Positions 1-10,600 of a DNA stretch of 64,000 bases are shown here, one piece after another. Source of the DNA: Cyclobacterium jeungdonense. GTDB taxonomy: Bacteria > Bacteroidota > Bacteroidia > Cytophagales > Cyclobacteriaceae. Position numbers and translations under genes: made by a program. Each line of letters starts with the position of its first letter. Within the stretch, counting starts at the first letter, position 1. The DNA is taken from contig NZ_WMCD01000001.1 of assembly GCF_010994275.1 (NCBI RefSeq), positions 1,178,001 through 1,242,000 on the forward strand, written 5' to 3'. The notes below the pieces were generated by a model. The model did not search any database and was not told the origin of the DNA. It saw only the letters and a program-made list of their open reading frames with translations.

Positions 1-908
1 AAAGCATCCGCAACCTGGGGGCAGAAGGAATACATACCGTTTGTTACAATTTCATGCCGATCCTGGACTGGACCCGTACCAATCTTGCCTATACCCTTCC
101 CAATGGTGCCAAAGCCCTGCGCTTTGAAATGAAAGCCATTGCCGCCTTTGATGTGTACCTGCTGAAACGGCCCGGTGCTGAAAAAGATTATCCTCAGGAA
201 ATATTGAAAAAGGCCAAGACTTATGTGGATGCCCTTTCGGATGAAGGAAAAGATAAACTGGTCGACACCATTATTGCCGGCTTGCCAGGAGCAGAGGGAG
301 GTTACACAGTAGCTGACTTTCAACAAGCGCTGGATACCTATAAAGGGATCGGAGCAGAAAAATTGGGGGAAAATCTAAACCTGTTTTTGGAAGCAATCAT
401 TCCGGTAGCCGAGGAAAACAAGGTATACCTGTGCATCCATCCGGATGACCCTCCCTTTCCTATCTTTGGCCTGCCGCGGGTCGTCAGTACAGCCAGCGAT
501 TATGACCGGATCCTTCAGGGAAACAACAGTGCATACAATGGATTCACCTTTTGCACGGGTTCTCTTGGCGTAAGGGCAGACAACGACTTGGCGGCCATGG
601 TTCGTACATATGGCGATCACATTCATTTTATCCACCTGAGAAGCACACAGCGGGATCAGGAGGGAAATTTCCACGAGGCCAACCACCTGGAAGGAGACGT
701 TCCCATGGCTGATGTCGTAGAAGCACTTATCGAACTCCAGCAAAAGCGCGGCAAATCCTTACCCATGCGGCCCGATCACGGTCACCAGATGTTGGATGAT
801 TTGGGCAAAGTAACAAATCCTGGTTATTCCGCTATTGGAAGGCTAAAAGGACTGGCCGAAATCCGTGGTTTGGAATTAGGAATCGCAAGGAGTATTTTTG
901 ATAAATAA
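1..908 (+). CDS. uxuA: Mannonate dehydratase, 3' part
   Basis: UxuA dehydrates D-mannonate to 2-keto-3-deoxy-D-gluconate in the cytoplasmic glucuronate pathway. The frame is open from base 3 at the window edge, so the N-terminus lies outside; the ATG at 54 is internal (upstream codons read ...[10 protein letters not shown] before MPILDWT). Family signatures visible are [15 protein letters not shown] around residue 128 of the visible part, and RPDHGHQM near the C-terminus, which supply metal and active-site residues in this enzyme family. About 301 residues are visible out of roughly 390 usual. It is followed 48 bp later by a Gfo/Idh/MocA gene on the same strand, probably co-transcribed up to the hairpin at 2349. 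It gives the window a uronic-acid catabolic theme. Confidence 0.95.
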   Translation, partial: SIRNLGAEGIHTVCYNFMPILDWTRTNLAYTLPNGAKALRFEMKAIAAFDVYLLKRPGAEKDYPQEILKKAKTYVDALSDEGKDKLVDTIIAGLPGAEGGYTVADFQQALDTYKGIGAEKLGENLNLFLEAIIPVAEENKVYLCIHPDDPPFPIFGLPRVVSTASDYDRILQGNNSAYNGFTFCTGSLGVRADNDLAAMVRTYGDHIHFIHLRSTQRDQEGNFHEANHLEGDVPMADVVEALIELQQKRGKSLPMRPDHGHQMLDDLGKVTNPGYSAIGRLKGLAEIRGLELGIARSIFDK

Positions 909-956
909 AAAACAGAAAAAAATTAAGTCATAACATAAACTAACCCGATAATAATT

Positions 957-2315
957 ATGAGTAAAGAGCAAGCTGGCAGAAGGGAATTTCTGAAAAAATC
1001 TGCCATGACCACCATGGGCATTTCTGCATTGGGAGCGGTAGGATTTTCTGCCAAAAGTTATGGGAAAATTCTGGGTGCAAACGATCGATTAAACATCGCC
1101 ATCGCCGGATTGGGCCGAAGATTAGGGGCGTTTTACAATCCGATTGGATTAAAATCCAGTAATGTAAATTTGATGTACCTTTGTGACGTCATGCAATCCC
1201 AGAGAGAAAGAGCTGCCAAAAACTTTGAAAAACACATTGATTACCAGCCCAAACTGGAAAATAGCATTCTGAAGGTATTGGAAGACAAGGAAGTGGATGC
1301 GTTGATCAATGCCACTCCGGATCACTGGCATGCTCCTGGAACCTGGCTGGCCCTGGAGGCTGGCAAGCATGTCTACGTGGAAAAACCCTGTAGCCACAAC
1401 CCTTATGAAGGGGAATTGCTGGTCGCCTACCAGAAAGAATATGGAAAGGTGGTACAAATGGGAAACCAGCAACGTTCTGCCCCCGAAAGCATTGAAATTA
1501 TCAAGGCCATCCATGATGGAGCCATAGGTGATGTGTACAAAGCGACGGCCTTCTATAATTCCGCCAGAGGCGAAGTGCCTAACCAGAAAAAAGCAGCACC
1601 TCCTCAAGGGTTGGACTGGGAACTTTTCCAAGGACCTGCTCCCAGAAGAGACTATACCGATGATACCTGGAATTACAACTGGCACTGGTATGGATGGGAT
1701 TATGGTACTGCAGAATCCGGAAACAATGCCACACATGAACTGGATGTGGCGCGATGGGCTTTAAATGTAGATTTTCCTGAAAAAGTCATGGTAGATTCCG
1801 GAAAGTACCACTGGCCCAACGATGGTTGGGAAATGTACGATACCATGGACGCTGTATTCAAATTTTCCGATAACCGAACCATTCAATGGGATGGCAAAAG
1901 CCGAAATGGGCACAATACCTACGGTCCGGGCCGGGGAACCATCATCTACGGTACCGATGGCTCGGTATATGTAGACCGTGGAGGATACAAGCAATTTGAC
2001 AGAAGTGGTAAAGTGGTTAAAACCAATGAATCGGGTGGAGAAGAAGCAGGTACGGCCCTTGGAGGCGGTGGAGACATGTCCACCCTTCATGTGGTCAATT
2101 TCTTTGAGGCCATACGAGGAAACCAGGAACAACACAGCCCTATAGATGAAGGGGCAAAAAGCGTGTTGCTCTGCCACCTCGCAAATATTGCTTCACGTAC
2201 CGGAGAAGTACTGGAGTGCGATCCTTCCAATGGGCATATCAAAAATAGCAGAAAGGCTAGCGCCCTCTGGAAGAGAGAATACGAAAAAGGCTGGGAACCG
2301 AAATTGAAAGCATAA
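957..2315 (+). CDS. Tat-exported Gfo/Idh/MocA family oxidoreductase
   Basis: A 452-residue NAD(P)-dependent sugar or sugar-acid dehydrogenase of the Gfo/Idh/MocA family. The N-terminus has a twin-arginine signal (GRREFLKKSAMTTMG) followed by a hydrophobic stretch, so it is probably exported to the periplasm. The Rossmann motif IAIAGLGRR sits near residue 48, and the family EKP motif (VEKPCSHNPYEG) near residue 142. The C-terminal half is the usual alpha/beta dimerisation and substrate domain. It lies 48 bp downstream of uxuA and is followed by a strong terminator, so the two probably form the end of one operon. The substrate cannot be read from sequence; secreted members of this type are frequent in Bacteroidota carbohydrate loci. 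Confidence 0.9.
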   Translation: MSKEQAGRREFLKKSAMTTMGISALGAVGFSAKSYGKILGANDRLNIAIAGLGRRLGAFYNPIGLKSSNVNLMYLCDVMQSQRERAAKNFEKHIDYQPKLENSILKVLEDKEVDALINATPDHWHAPGTWLALEAGKHVYVEKPCSHNPYEGELLVAYQKEYGKVVQMGNQQRSAPESIEIIKAIHDGAIGDVYKATAFYNSARGEVPNQKKAAPPQGLDWELFQGPAPRRDYTDDTWNYNWHWYGWDYGTAESGNNATHELDVARWALNVDFPEKVMVDSGKYHWPNDGWEMYDTMDAVFKFSDNRTIQWDGKSRNGHNTYGPGRGTIIYGTDGSVYVDRGGYKQFDRSGKVVKTNESGGEEAGTALGGGGDMSTLHVVNFFEAIRGNQEQHSPIDEGAKSVLLCHLANIASRTGEVLECDPSNGHIKNSRKASALWKREYEKGWEPKLKA

Positions 2316-2348
2316 CCTCCTTTTTACAACGAATAAAAACCACCAATC

Positions 2349-2379
2349 ATCCCCGGAAATTATCCCGGGGATTTTTTTT
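2349..2379 (+). terminator. Rho-independent terminator of the uxuA operon
   Basis: An 8-bp perfect stem (atccccgg / ccggggat) is followed directly by a run of T. It lies 34 bp after the Gfo/Idh/MocA stop codon. Confidence 0.85.
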
Positions 2380-2556
2380 ACACATGCTTTTTGGTGTCGT
2401 TGATGACAGCATGTGAAAACGACCGGAACCAACTCGGCTTCCCTTTCCTGGTATCGGATCTCATACGAGATCAACCAATCATATCAGGGGAAAACGCATC
2501 AGAAAAAATCACATGCAACGATTGAGTAAAGCCCAAGCTAGCAAATGACAACCACT

Positions 2557-3966
2557 TCAACGTAAAGGGGCGGGACGCCGTCCCAGTTTTTGTAAGTACA
2601 GACCGTAGCGGTTCATCACCCAGAGGTGCAGGCGGGCCTGGGTATTGACATACAGGTACCAGGGTATTTTGGGAACAAATTCATGAATAGCGGTGATGAT
2701 GTATTTACCTCCCAGCACTTCCCGGAATTCCAACCAACCGTAGTCTGATCGGCCGACCAACCAGCCTCCACTGATGTAAAACAATTGCCGCTTTTTTTCA
2801 CTTCGGTCTTTGATCCAGCTTAGTTGCAACATGGGAACGGTGATAAAAAAAAGATAAAAACAGACCACTCCTTCCCGGTTTTCCCGGGCTTTGATAATCG
2901 ATTTGAAAAACGTTGGCAGCCAAACTTTATAACGATTGGCGGCCCAATAGGCACTTTTGCCAAAGGTATTGGAAAGCCGCTGTATGCTTCTAACGGTGTT
3001 TTTCCGACGACCCAGGGGAATAAATGTTGGCAAAAGCGGTTCCTTTCCGGAACGCAATGCGATTTTCACCGACTCCTCATACGAATGGTACACGATGGGG
3101 AATTCCCGAAAGGCCAATTGTTCCGAAACGGTCATGGTGTGTCTGAGACTTTCCACCAGCGGCGACACCAACTGCGCCGGACTCTCGCCAAAATAGCCCA
3201 CCCAAAGCTTGGATAGGCCTGGGGAAAAAAACGGAACGGAAAAAATATACCGCTTTTTGCCCATCACCGCAGCGGTTTTGAGCATCATCTCCTGGTAGGA
3301 CATGATTTCCGGAGAACCAATTTCGATGGCCTTTCCAAATACATTCGGATTTCCCAGGTAGCCATCAATGATGGTCAGGGTATCCTTCAGGGAGATGGGT
3401 TGGGTTTTGGATTCCGTCCATTTAGGGCAGATCATTACCGGTAATTTTTTGACCAGATTTTTGATCATTTGAAAGGATGATCCACCCGGCCCTACAATGA
3501 TGCTCGCCCGGAGGGCCGTGAGGGCAGCAGTGCCGGAAGCCAGTGTTTTTTCCACTTCCAGCCGACTGCGAAGGTGCCGGGACCAGGTATTTTCCGGTTC
3601 GTTTTTTGGCAGAATGCCTCCCAGATAGACCACTTGTTCAACCCCATTGGCCGATGCTGCCCGGGCAAAATTATCGGCCAGCAAAAGATCCGTATCCTCA
3701 AAACTCCCCTGATTCAATCGGGTGGACGCATTCATGGAATGAACCAGATACAGGGCATAGTCGACCCCCTCCAGGGCTTTTTGCGTAGAACTAATCGAAT
3801 ACAACTCCACCTGCCGCCATTCGATTTCCTGATGGGGGTTGTGCTGCACTTCCCTCCTGCTCAAACCAATAATGCGATACTTGTCCTTAAACCGCTCCAT
3901 AAACCAGCGACCGATATACCCCGTCGCACCAGCAATGGCCAACACCTTTTTTTTCCTTTTTTCCAT
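2557..3966 (-). CDS. SDR-family NAD(P)-binding protein with DUF2867-like C-terminus
   Basis: A 469-residue cytoplasmic protein. The N-terminus carries a classic nucleotide-binding motif, AGATGYIGRWF, and the first ~270 residues read as an atypical extended SDR (NAD(P)H-binding, YbjT-like): YLVHSMN, VVYLGGILP, RASIIVGPGGSSF. Residues from about 350 onward (ISGGWLVGRSDYGWLEFRE ... HLWVMNRYGLY) resemble the DUF2867 domain that commonly follows YbjT-type SDR domains. No signal peptide. It stands alone on the minus strand between two plus-strand units. Family assignment is firm; the substrate is unknown. Confidence 0.85.
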   Translation of the reverse strand: MEKRKKKVLAIAGATGYIGRWFMERFKDKYRIIGLSRREVQHNPHQEIEWRQVELYSISSTQKALEGVDYALYLVHSMNASTRLNQGSFEDTDLLLADNFARAASANGVEQVVYLGGILPKNEPENTWSRHLRSRLEVEKTLASGTAALTALRASIIVGPGGSSFQMIKNLVKKLPVMICPKWTESKTQPISLKDTLTIIDGYLGNPNVFGKAIEIGSPEIMSYQEMMLKTAAVMGKKRYIFSVPFFSPGLSKLWVGYFGESPAQLVSPLVESLRHTMTVSEQLAFREFPIVYHSYEESVKIALRSGKEPLLPTFIPLGRRKNTVRSIQRLSNTFGKSAYWAANRYKVWLPTFFKSIIKARENREGVVCFYLFFITVPMLQLSWIKDRSEKKRQLFYISGGWLVGRSDYGWLEFREVLGGKYIITAIHEFVPKIPWYLYVNTQARLHLWVMNRYGLYLQKLGRRPAPLR

Positions 3967-4099
3967 TGACTACCTAACCGAGGTTCATCCAAATTGTTGA
4001 TGAAGAAATAAGGTAATGCGATAAATGGATTTTATTGCTGCCGGAATTTATATATTTTAAAATTGATTTTACCTTTCTGAAAACTTATTCCCTACTCAA

Positions 4100-4916
4100 A
4101 TGAGACGTTTCTTATTGCTTGGAATATGCGGCATGGCTTTTACCTCCCTCCCTGCCCAAAACCAAATTCAGACCCATGCTAAAAATCCAAATTACTTTTC
4201 CTGGGGAATTACGCCGGTATTTTTAATCGGAGCGGCTGGATTCCACAGCTGGGCACCTATCAGTCGTCCCGGAACCGTCCAGATGGAGCAACAATTGGAA
4301 AGGATGGGCAATTTGATCGATGAAATCAATAGCCCGCTCATCATGGGATTGGTCCGTTGGCTGCCCTATGACCCCATGAACCACGTGCATGACGGTACCG
4401 TGAAGCGCGTGCTGCAGCCATGGAAACAGGAAGCTGACGGCAGGTACGATTTAAGTCAATTTTCCTCGGGATGAAAATGGCGGAGACATCGTCATTTGGA
4501 GTCGATTTATCAATGGGACCGCCAGCACCCGCTTTCACCGGCCGGCAGCCGAAACCCCGGCTTCCGTAGTGGACTACCAGCATGCGGCCATGTTGCGCCT
4601 GGGGAAATTTGCTTCCGGCCTGCCCTTTTGGGAATTATCCCCCCATCCCGAGCTCCTTTCCTCCTTACCCGATGGGATGGCTGCCAACGTACTCAGTAAT
4701 GGGCTGGATGTTCTGGCGATTCAATTGCTGGATGGGAAAGCAAATGCAACCATGGACCTGGAATTGCCTGAGGGTCGTTGGAAAATTTCATGGTTCAATC
4801 CATCAACCGGTTTTCAACTTAAGGAAGAAACCATCCATCATTCCACCAAACGGCTATCATTCCGGATACCTGACGATTCACCTCATTTGATCGTGCATAT
4901 GGAAAAGGTTAATTAA
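4100..4916 (+). pseudogene. Secreted glycoside-hydrolase-like protein, internally deleted
   Basis: The 5' piece (4100-4474) encodes a signal peptide (MRRFLLLGICGMAFTSLPAQ) and about 105 further residues beginning NPNYFSWG, with a motif-like stretch ending GRYDLSQF. It stops at TGA 4472. The 3' piece, in a different frame (about 4470-4916), reads GGDIVIWSRFINGTASTRFHRP and ends in a beta-sandwich-like domain of the kind found at the end of DUF4038 / putative collagen-binding glycosidases (GRWKISWFNPSTG). What would be the centre of a roughly 450-residue TIM-barrel enzyme is missing, including most of the likely active site. I read this as a deletion with loss of frame, leaving a non-functional gene. 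The exact family is tentative. Confidence 0.65.
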
Positions 4917-5057
4917 TAAAATATTCTAAATCGTCGCGATAAAAAAATTTAACCACCTTGATTTCTCTGTCTGGATATTCAGTTTCTTTCCTTTTTCATA
5001 AAACTAAATTTTGAATAAAATTTACCAAAAAATCGTTTAATTGTAACTAGTAAAAAT

Positions 5058-5222
5058 ATGGTTACAATCATAAAAAAGGGTTCTGACAAAAAGGAGGTTG
5101 AAAAAGCACTTTCTAAAATTAAGCGCAAAAAGAAATTTGATGCCTATAAATATTGTGGGACACTTAGCTTGAAGGAAGATCCTTTAGCGATTCAGAAAAA
5201 AATGAGAGATGAGTTGGAATAG
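5058..5222 (+). CDS. Small orphan VapB-like antitoxin
   Basis: A 54-residue lysine-rich ORF starting MVTIIKKGSDKKEV and ending KMRDELE. The pattern of an N-terminal IIKKG strand, a basic middle, then FDAYKYCGTLSLKEDPL resembles the short antitoxins that precede PIN-domain VapC toxins in Bacteroidota. No PIN-domain frame follows: the next 75 bp are T-rich and non-coding, and then comes the end of a converging pseudogene. If the call is right, the toxin has been lost. The assignment rests on recalled family resemblance, not a search. Confidence 0.55.
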   Translation: MVTIIKKGSDKKEVEKALSKIKRKKKFDAYKYCGTLSLKEDPLAIQKKMRDELE

Positions 5223-5297
5223 TATTATCGCGGGTAACCTTATTCTTTTTTTGCTTTGTTTTTTTTAGCGTATTTTTTATCCTCAGAACCATCAGTC

Positions 5298-6487
5298 TCA
5301 CAGATCAAAGACAAGAAATCCAAGTTCATCCGAAAAATTCTGACATATCCAAAGCTTTCCGTCTTTGGCAAAATACTTTACTCGTTCATTATTCAACTCA
5401 TCAATTTCAATCTCTGAAATCAGATTAAACTCAGCATCAAAAATTGACAAAAATACCATTTCCTCTTTTATTTCCCGGAGAAAACTATCATCAATGTAGG
5501 TATCTGTGAATGTTCTTCTGGCAGACAAACGCAAATAGCGCTTTTTTACACTATCCCACACCGGCGATTCAAACCGGACTTGCTCCAAAATACGCTGATT
5601 TTTTTTCCTGCGCGACCCCTGGACTTGATCTCTGGACCTTTAGGGGTTTTAGCCTGTTTAGGTGTCTTTTGGGGCTCGTATTAAACTATTTTCACAAAAT
5701 CTCCTTCCGGATTAAACAGAATTATTTCATTTGAAAATTCGTGGCTTATTCGAACGTAATTCTTGTCCGAACTGAGGTGAACTTCGGGAGGTGCTACATT
5801 ATCATCCCACTTGAGTATGAAATCATGATAAGAGTTTTCAGAATCTACATCAAAACGTTTTACTTGGTTTTCCCTAACTGAGAGGACATCCAAAAATACT
5901 TTTCCATTTTTAGAGTCAAAATTTAGCCCAAATACATTCAAATCATCGGTACCGGACACCAGCTCTTTTCCTCTATAGAATTGAGTCAATTTCAAACCGT
6001 TTGAATCCCTTGGATCTTCCCATACCATTCTTTCAATTATGTGGCCATCTTTATCGAACAATGAGGAGCCGATAATTGATTTAGTGAAAAATAAGCTGTC
6101 ATTCATCGATTGAAGACTATAAATATAATCACCTATACCATTTGGTCCTTCAGGCTCCAATGGATAGGTCTTGACCAACACATGCCGATCAAGGTCTATT
6201 TCGTCAATAGAAAGATCAAAATGGTTCAAAAGAAAAAACGACTTTCTTTCATCATCCAAGGTTAAATGCATCAAATTTCCTCTCAAATCCAAGATTCGAT
6301 CTTTTGAATCAATGTAAACTGTATCTACTGAATACTCAATGACCTGACTACCCTGTCCAGTACTCCTTTCCTGACAAGAAAAGGAGAGAAAAAATGGCAC
6401 TAAAAATACGAAATACTTCCAATTCCTGAATCCATATAACCCAGTCAAGTGACGCAGATAATGTAAACTCTCTTTAATAAGCTCCAT
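5298..6487 (-). pseudogene. DUF4221-like 6-bladed propeller lipoprotein, interrupted
   Basis: The first piece (6487-5681) encodes a membrane-anchored protein with lipobox LSFSC near residue 38, then YSVDTVYIDS, LEPEGPNGIGDYI and SLQSMNDSLFF, typical of Bacteroidota DUF4221/beta-propeller lipoproteins. It ends at a stop after EGDFVKIV. The tail of the same kind of protein resumes in another frame at about 5588-5298 (EQVRFESPVWDSVKKRYLRLS), the usual DUF4221 C-terminal region. Some 60-80 residues normally between the two pieces are replaced by about 90 bp of unrelated, proline/lysine-coding sequence. Together this looks like a gene broken by deletion plus insertion. Each piece is weak alone; order and spacing make the pairing convincing. 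Confidence 0.65.
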
Positions 6488-6794
6488 CCTATATTAATTT
6501 ACCTTTGGCATTTCTTCCATTTTTAAAGTGATTTCCATATCAACTACTCATACATTTAAAGTCATTCAAATTGAAAGGCTATTATCTTTAAATTCTCCTA
6601 CTGATCAATTCTCCACCAGACCTATTTAAATCTAGAATATAAGGAATAATTATTAAACTAGACATGCAATAGTTTTAAAAAATAAGTTAGGCTTGCTTTT
6701 TTTCTATAAAAAATCGGAAAGAATGACAGAACAGCTCTCCTGAAGGGATTTAACTGAAAGCAGGAATGGAGGTCATTGCAACAAAAAACATCGA

Positions 6795-7055
6795 TCATTC
6801 CCTATACACAAATTCAGCAGGATCTAACATTGGGTTCAAAATTACCCTGGTAATGCTTATTCCTTTTCGGTTTCCTGGCAGGTTTCCGATAATTGTTAAA
6901 TTATCCGTGACAATAACAATTTCACTATCAACCTTTTAAATAATTTTGTGATGATATTCCAGCAGATACCAGTGTCCATCCCCAAGAGATATCACGTCAT
7001 CTTCTACTCGGCCTTTATCAGGATATTTAAAAAGTGTTTCTGCTCTGTCAATTAT
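6795..7055 (-). pseudogene. Decayed ORF, function unknown
   Basis: On the minus strand a frame with protein-like composition reads DRAETLFKYPDKGR ... WYLLEYHHKII, then an in-frame TAA, then KVDSEIVIVTDNLTIIGNLP ... LDPAEFVYRE and a TGA. There is no start codon and a stop lies just upstream, so only the C-terminal part of a former gene seems to remain. The alternating hydrophobic pattern suggests beta structure. I do not recognise the family. Confidence 0.4.
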
Positions 7056-7206
7056 TTATTGAATTAGGCACTTATCCAATAATATAAAACAATCTAAATT
7101 GTAAGGTAAGGCCTATTTATTGGAAAAAATATATAGGCCTTCTTTTCGTAATTGAATCTCAAAAAGGTTTCCGATAAATACTCCTGTAATATAAATTTTT
7201 TATCAA

Positions 7207-7494
7207 TTGCCTACTGCTTTAGCTGTAGGCAATATGGGGTATGTCAGCATTATTGGCTTTAGCCAAATCATTTCTCCTTGGATGCCTCAAATCCAGATTT
7301 CACCAAAAACTCCCCCTACTTTCCAGAATATTTTACCCTATGATGTACTACTTGCTTCCACGGCAAATCAAATCCAATAAATCATTTAAAATTTTTGATT
7401 CCCGAACCCAATTAAAAATCGTATGCCTTTACATTCCCTCAATTTTGGCTAAAGCCGGGGATTTTGGAGCTATTTTTTGGAATGGGCTAAAGCC
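7207..7494. repeat. Inverted-repeat element with ggctttagcc termini
   Basis: Four related signals cluster here. A hairpin at 7207-7232 (ttgcctac ... gtaggcaa, 8-bp perfect arms) encloses gctttagc. ggctttagcc at 7255-7264 faces its exact reverse complement ggctaaagcc at 7447-7456 and again at 7485-7494. The enclosed DNA has no convincing gene; an 88-codon frame inside has no protein-like character. The layout suggests a MITE- or REP-like non-autonomous repeat. Confidence 0.5.
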
Positions 7495-7634
7495 GCATTC
7501 CTATTGAAGAGGTTATAGTATTGATTTATTGGCTATACTGTACCTTATATACCACAGTTTATTCAATAGGGCATTTACCTGAAAGCTGGCAATTCTCCTT
7601 ATCTTTACCCTCCAAATCAATAATCCGGAATTTC

Positions 7635-10600
7635 ATGAGTGCTAGACTATTCAAAACAACAGTTATACTCTTATTCATTTCCTTCCCTATCCTCGCCCAG
7701 GAAGAAACCGACTGGAACGTAGCTGATCCTGAAGGAGATTGGGATTTTGAAAACGTCACCTTTACTACCGATGAGGGGACCTGGATGAACCTGGATGTCA
7801 GCCCTGACGGAAAAACCATCGTATTTGACATGCTGGGAGATATTTATTCCCTGCCAGTCGAAGGAGGCGAGGCTACCGTATTGAGATCGGGATTGCCTTT
7901 TGAGGTACAACCCCGATTTAGCCCGGATGGGGACTGGATTTCCTTTACTTCCGATGCCGGAGGAGGAGATAATATCTGGGTGATGCGCAAAGATGGAACC
8001 GAGGCCCGGCAGGTGACGAAAGAATCCTTCCGCCTGCTCAATAATGCCGTATGGATGCCCACGGGCAATTTCCTGGTAGCCAGAAAGCACTTTACCTCCG
8101 GCCGATCCCTGGGTGCTGGTGAAATGTGGCAATACCATATTTCGGGAGGAGAAGGCCTTCAGCTGACCGAAAGGAAAAATGACCAGCAAGACGTCAACGA
8201 ACCGACTGTATCCCCCGATGGCAGCTACCTTTATTTTAGCGAAGACATGGCCCCAGGAGGAGGCTTTGAATACAACCGGGACCCGAACGGACAGATTTAT
8301 GTCATCAAACGCTACGATTTTGAAACAGGCGAAACGGAAACGATTACTGGTGGACCGGGAGGTGCTGCCAGGCCCCAAGTGTCACCCGATGGAAAGAAAC
8401 TTGCCTTCGTAAAAAGAGTCAGAACCAAATCGGTTCTCTACATTCACGACCTGGAAACCGGAGAAGAGTGGCCGGTATACGATCAGTTAAACAAAGATCA
8501 ACAAACCGCCTGGGCTATTTTTGGGGTATACCCCGGATTCGCCTGGATGCCGGACAACCGGCAGATACTTATCTGGGCCAAAGGTAAAATCCAGAAAATC
8601 GACACCGAAAACCTGGATCAAAGCATCATTCCTTTTACGGCAGAAGTGGATATTCCCGTAGCCGAAAGGGTTCATTTCAGCCATTCCATTGCCAGGGATA
8701 CATTTACTTCGCGTATGATTCGGGATGCGGTCACTTCACCCGATGGTCAACAGCTGGTGTTCCGGGCCCTGGGTTACCTCTGGATCAAAGATTTGCCAAA
8801 CGGAAAACCCACAAGAATTACGGAGGGTACGGACTTTGAAGCAGAACCTGCCTTTTCTCCGACGGGGGACAGACTCCTTTTTGTAACCTGGAATGACCTG
8901 AATAAAGGAGCCATTAAAGAAGTGAATTTGAACAATAATACGGTTTCAACCCTCAGCCAGGAAAAAGGAATCTATCGAAACCCCTCTTATTCTCCGGATG
9001 GGACCCGGATCCTTTACCGGAAGGAATCGGGCAACCTGGATCAAGGCCGCACCTTTACCAAAAATCCCGGCATCTACCTGATGGATCGGCAATCCCGGGA
9101 GACCAAAAAGCTGGTGGACGATGGGGATTTCCCGGTATTTACCAAAGATGGTAATCGGGTGTTTTTTCAGACCGGCGGAAAGTTCTTCGGAAATCTGACC
9201 AAAAGCCTGAAATCCGTAGACCTTAACGGACAGGACGAGCGCACGCATATCGAATCCAAATACGCCAACCGCCTGGTGCCCAGCCCGGACAACCAATGGG
9301 TGGCCTTTATCCACTTGCACAAAGCCTACCTGGCACCGCTTATACTCAATGGACAAACGGTCAATCTGGATGATAAAACCAAATCCCTGCCCGTGGCCCA
9401 ACTGTCCGAAGATGCTGGCCTGAACCTGCACTGGTCCCCGGACAGTGAAACCATCTTTTGGACGCTGGGAGATGCCTATCACAGCAAACGCCTGGAAGAA
9501 AACTTTGATTTTCTGGGCCAATCAGATCCGGAAGAGGAAAAGACTGAAAACGAACCCCTAAAAATCGGATTGGAGGCTGCGGTAGATCGGCCGGAAGGAA
9601 TCATTGCCTTTACCGGTGCCACCCTGATTACGATGGAAGGAGATGAAGTAATCGACAACGGCACGGTCATCGTCGAAGGATCCACCATCAAGTCGGTAGG
9701 TGCCTCTGCTTCCGTTTCCATCCCCGATGGGGCATTGGTTTACGATATGGCTGGGAAAACCATTATGCCGGGCATCGTGGATGCACACGCCCATATCGGT
9801 GCTTTTCGGGATGGGCTTACGGTGCAGCAAAACTGGCAATTGTACGCCAACCTGGCCTATGGCGTGACCACCGCCCACGACCCTTCGGCAAATACCGAAA
9901 CGGTCTTTACACTTTCCGAAATGGTGCAAAGCGGGGCACTGGTAGGGCCCCGGATTTTCAGCACCGGCTTTATTCTCTATGGGGCGGATGGCGATTTCAA
10001 AGCGGTCATCAATAAGCTCGAAGATGCCCGATTTTCGGTACACCGCACAAAGGCTTTCGGTGCCACGGCTGTAAAATCCTATAACCAGCCCCGAAGGGAC
10101 CAGCGGCAGCAGGTATTGCAAGCTGCCCGGGAACTCGGGGTAAACGTGGTGCCGGAGGGTGGATCCACCTTTTTTCACAACCTTTCCATGATTCAGGATG
10201 GGCACACCGGCATCGAACACAACATCCCCATCGCACCGGTATACAAAGACGTGTTGGAGCTCTGGGGCCAAACGGAGGTAGGCTACACCCCTACGCTGAT
10301 TGTCAACTACGGCGGCATCAACGCAGAGAATTACTGGTACCAGAAAGCAAACGTTTGGGAAAACGAAAAATTACTGCGTTTCAGTCCCCGGGGAATGATC
10401 GATGCGCGGTCCCGCCACCGAACCATGGTCCCAGAGGAAACCTACGAAAACAGCCACATCCTCACTTCCCGGCAGGTCACCGATCTGGCGAATAAAGGCG
10501 TCACCGTAAATCTGGGGGGCCACGGACAACTGCAAGGCCTGGGTGCTCACTGGGAATTGTGGAGCCTGGCGCAGGGGGGCATGTCCAACCACGAAGCCCT

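Noticed and set aside
1149..1736. 195-codon frame opposite the Gfo/Idh/MocA gene
   Set aside because: It lies fully within a clear conserved gene, has no recognisable motif and shows the hydrophobic, low-complexity look of a shadow frame.
7241..7507. 88-codon ORF between the repeats
   Set aside because: It spans repeat termini, has no domain or signal and its composition looks random.
7521..7634. N-terminal extension of the amidohydrolase
   Set aside because: The extension places 38 unlike residues before a perfect signal peptide; ATG 7635 is the better start.
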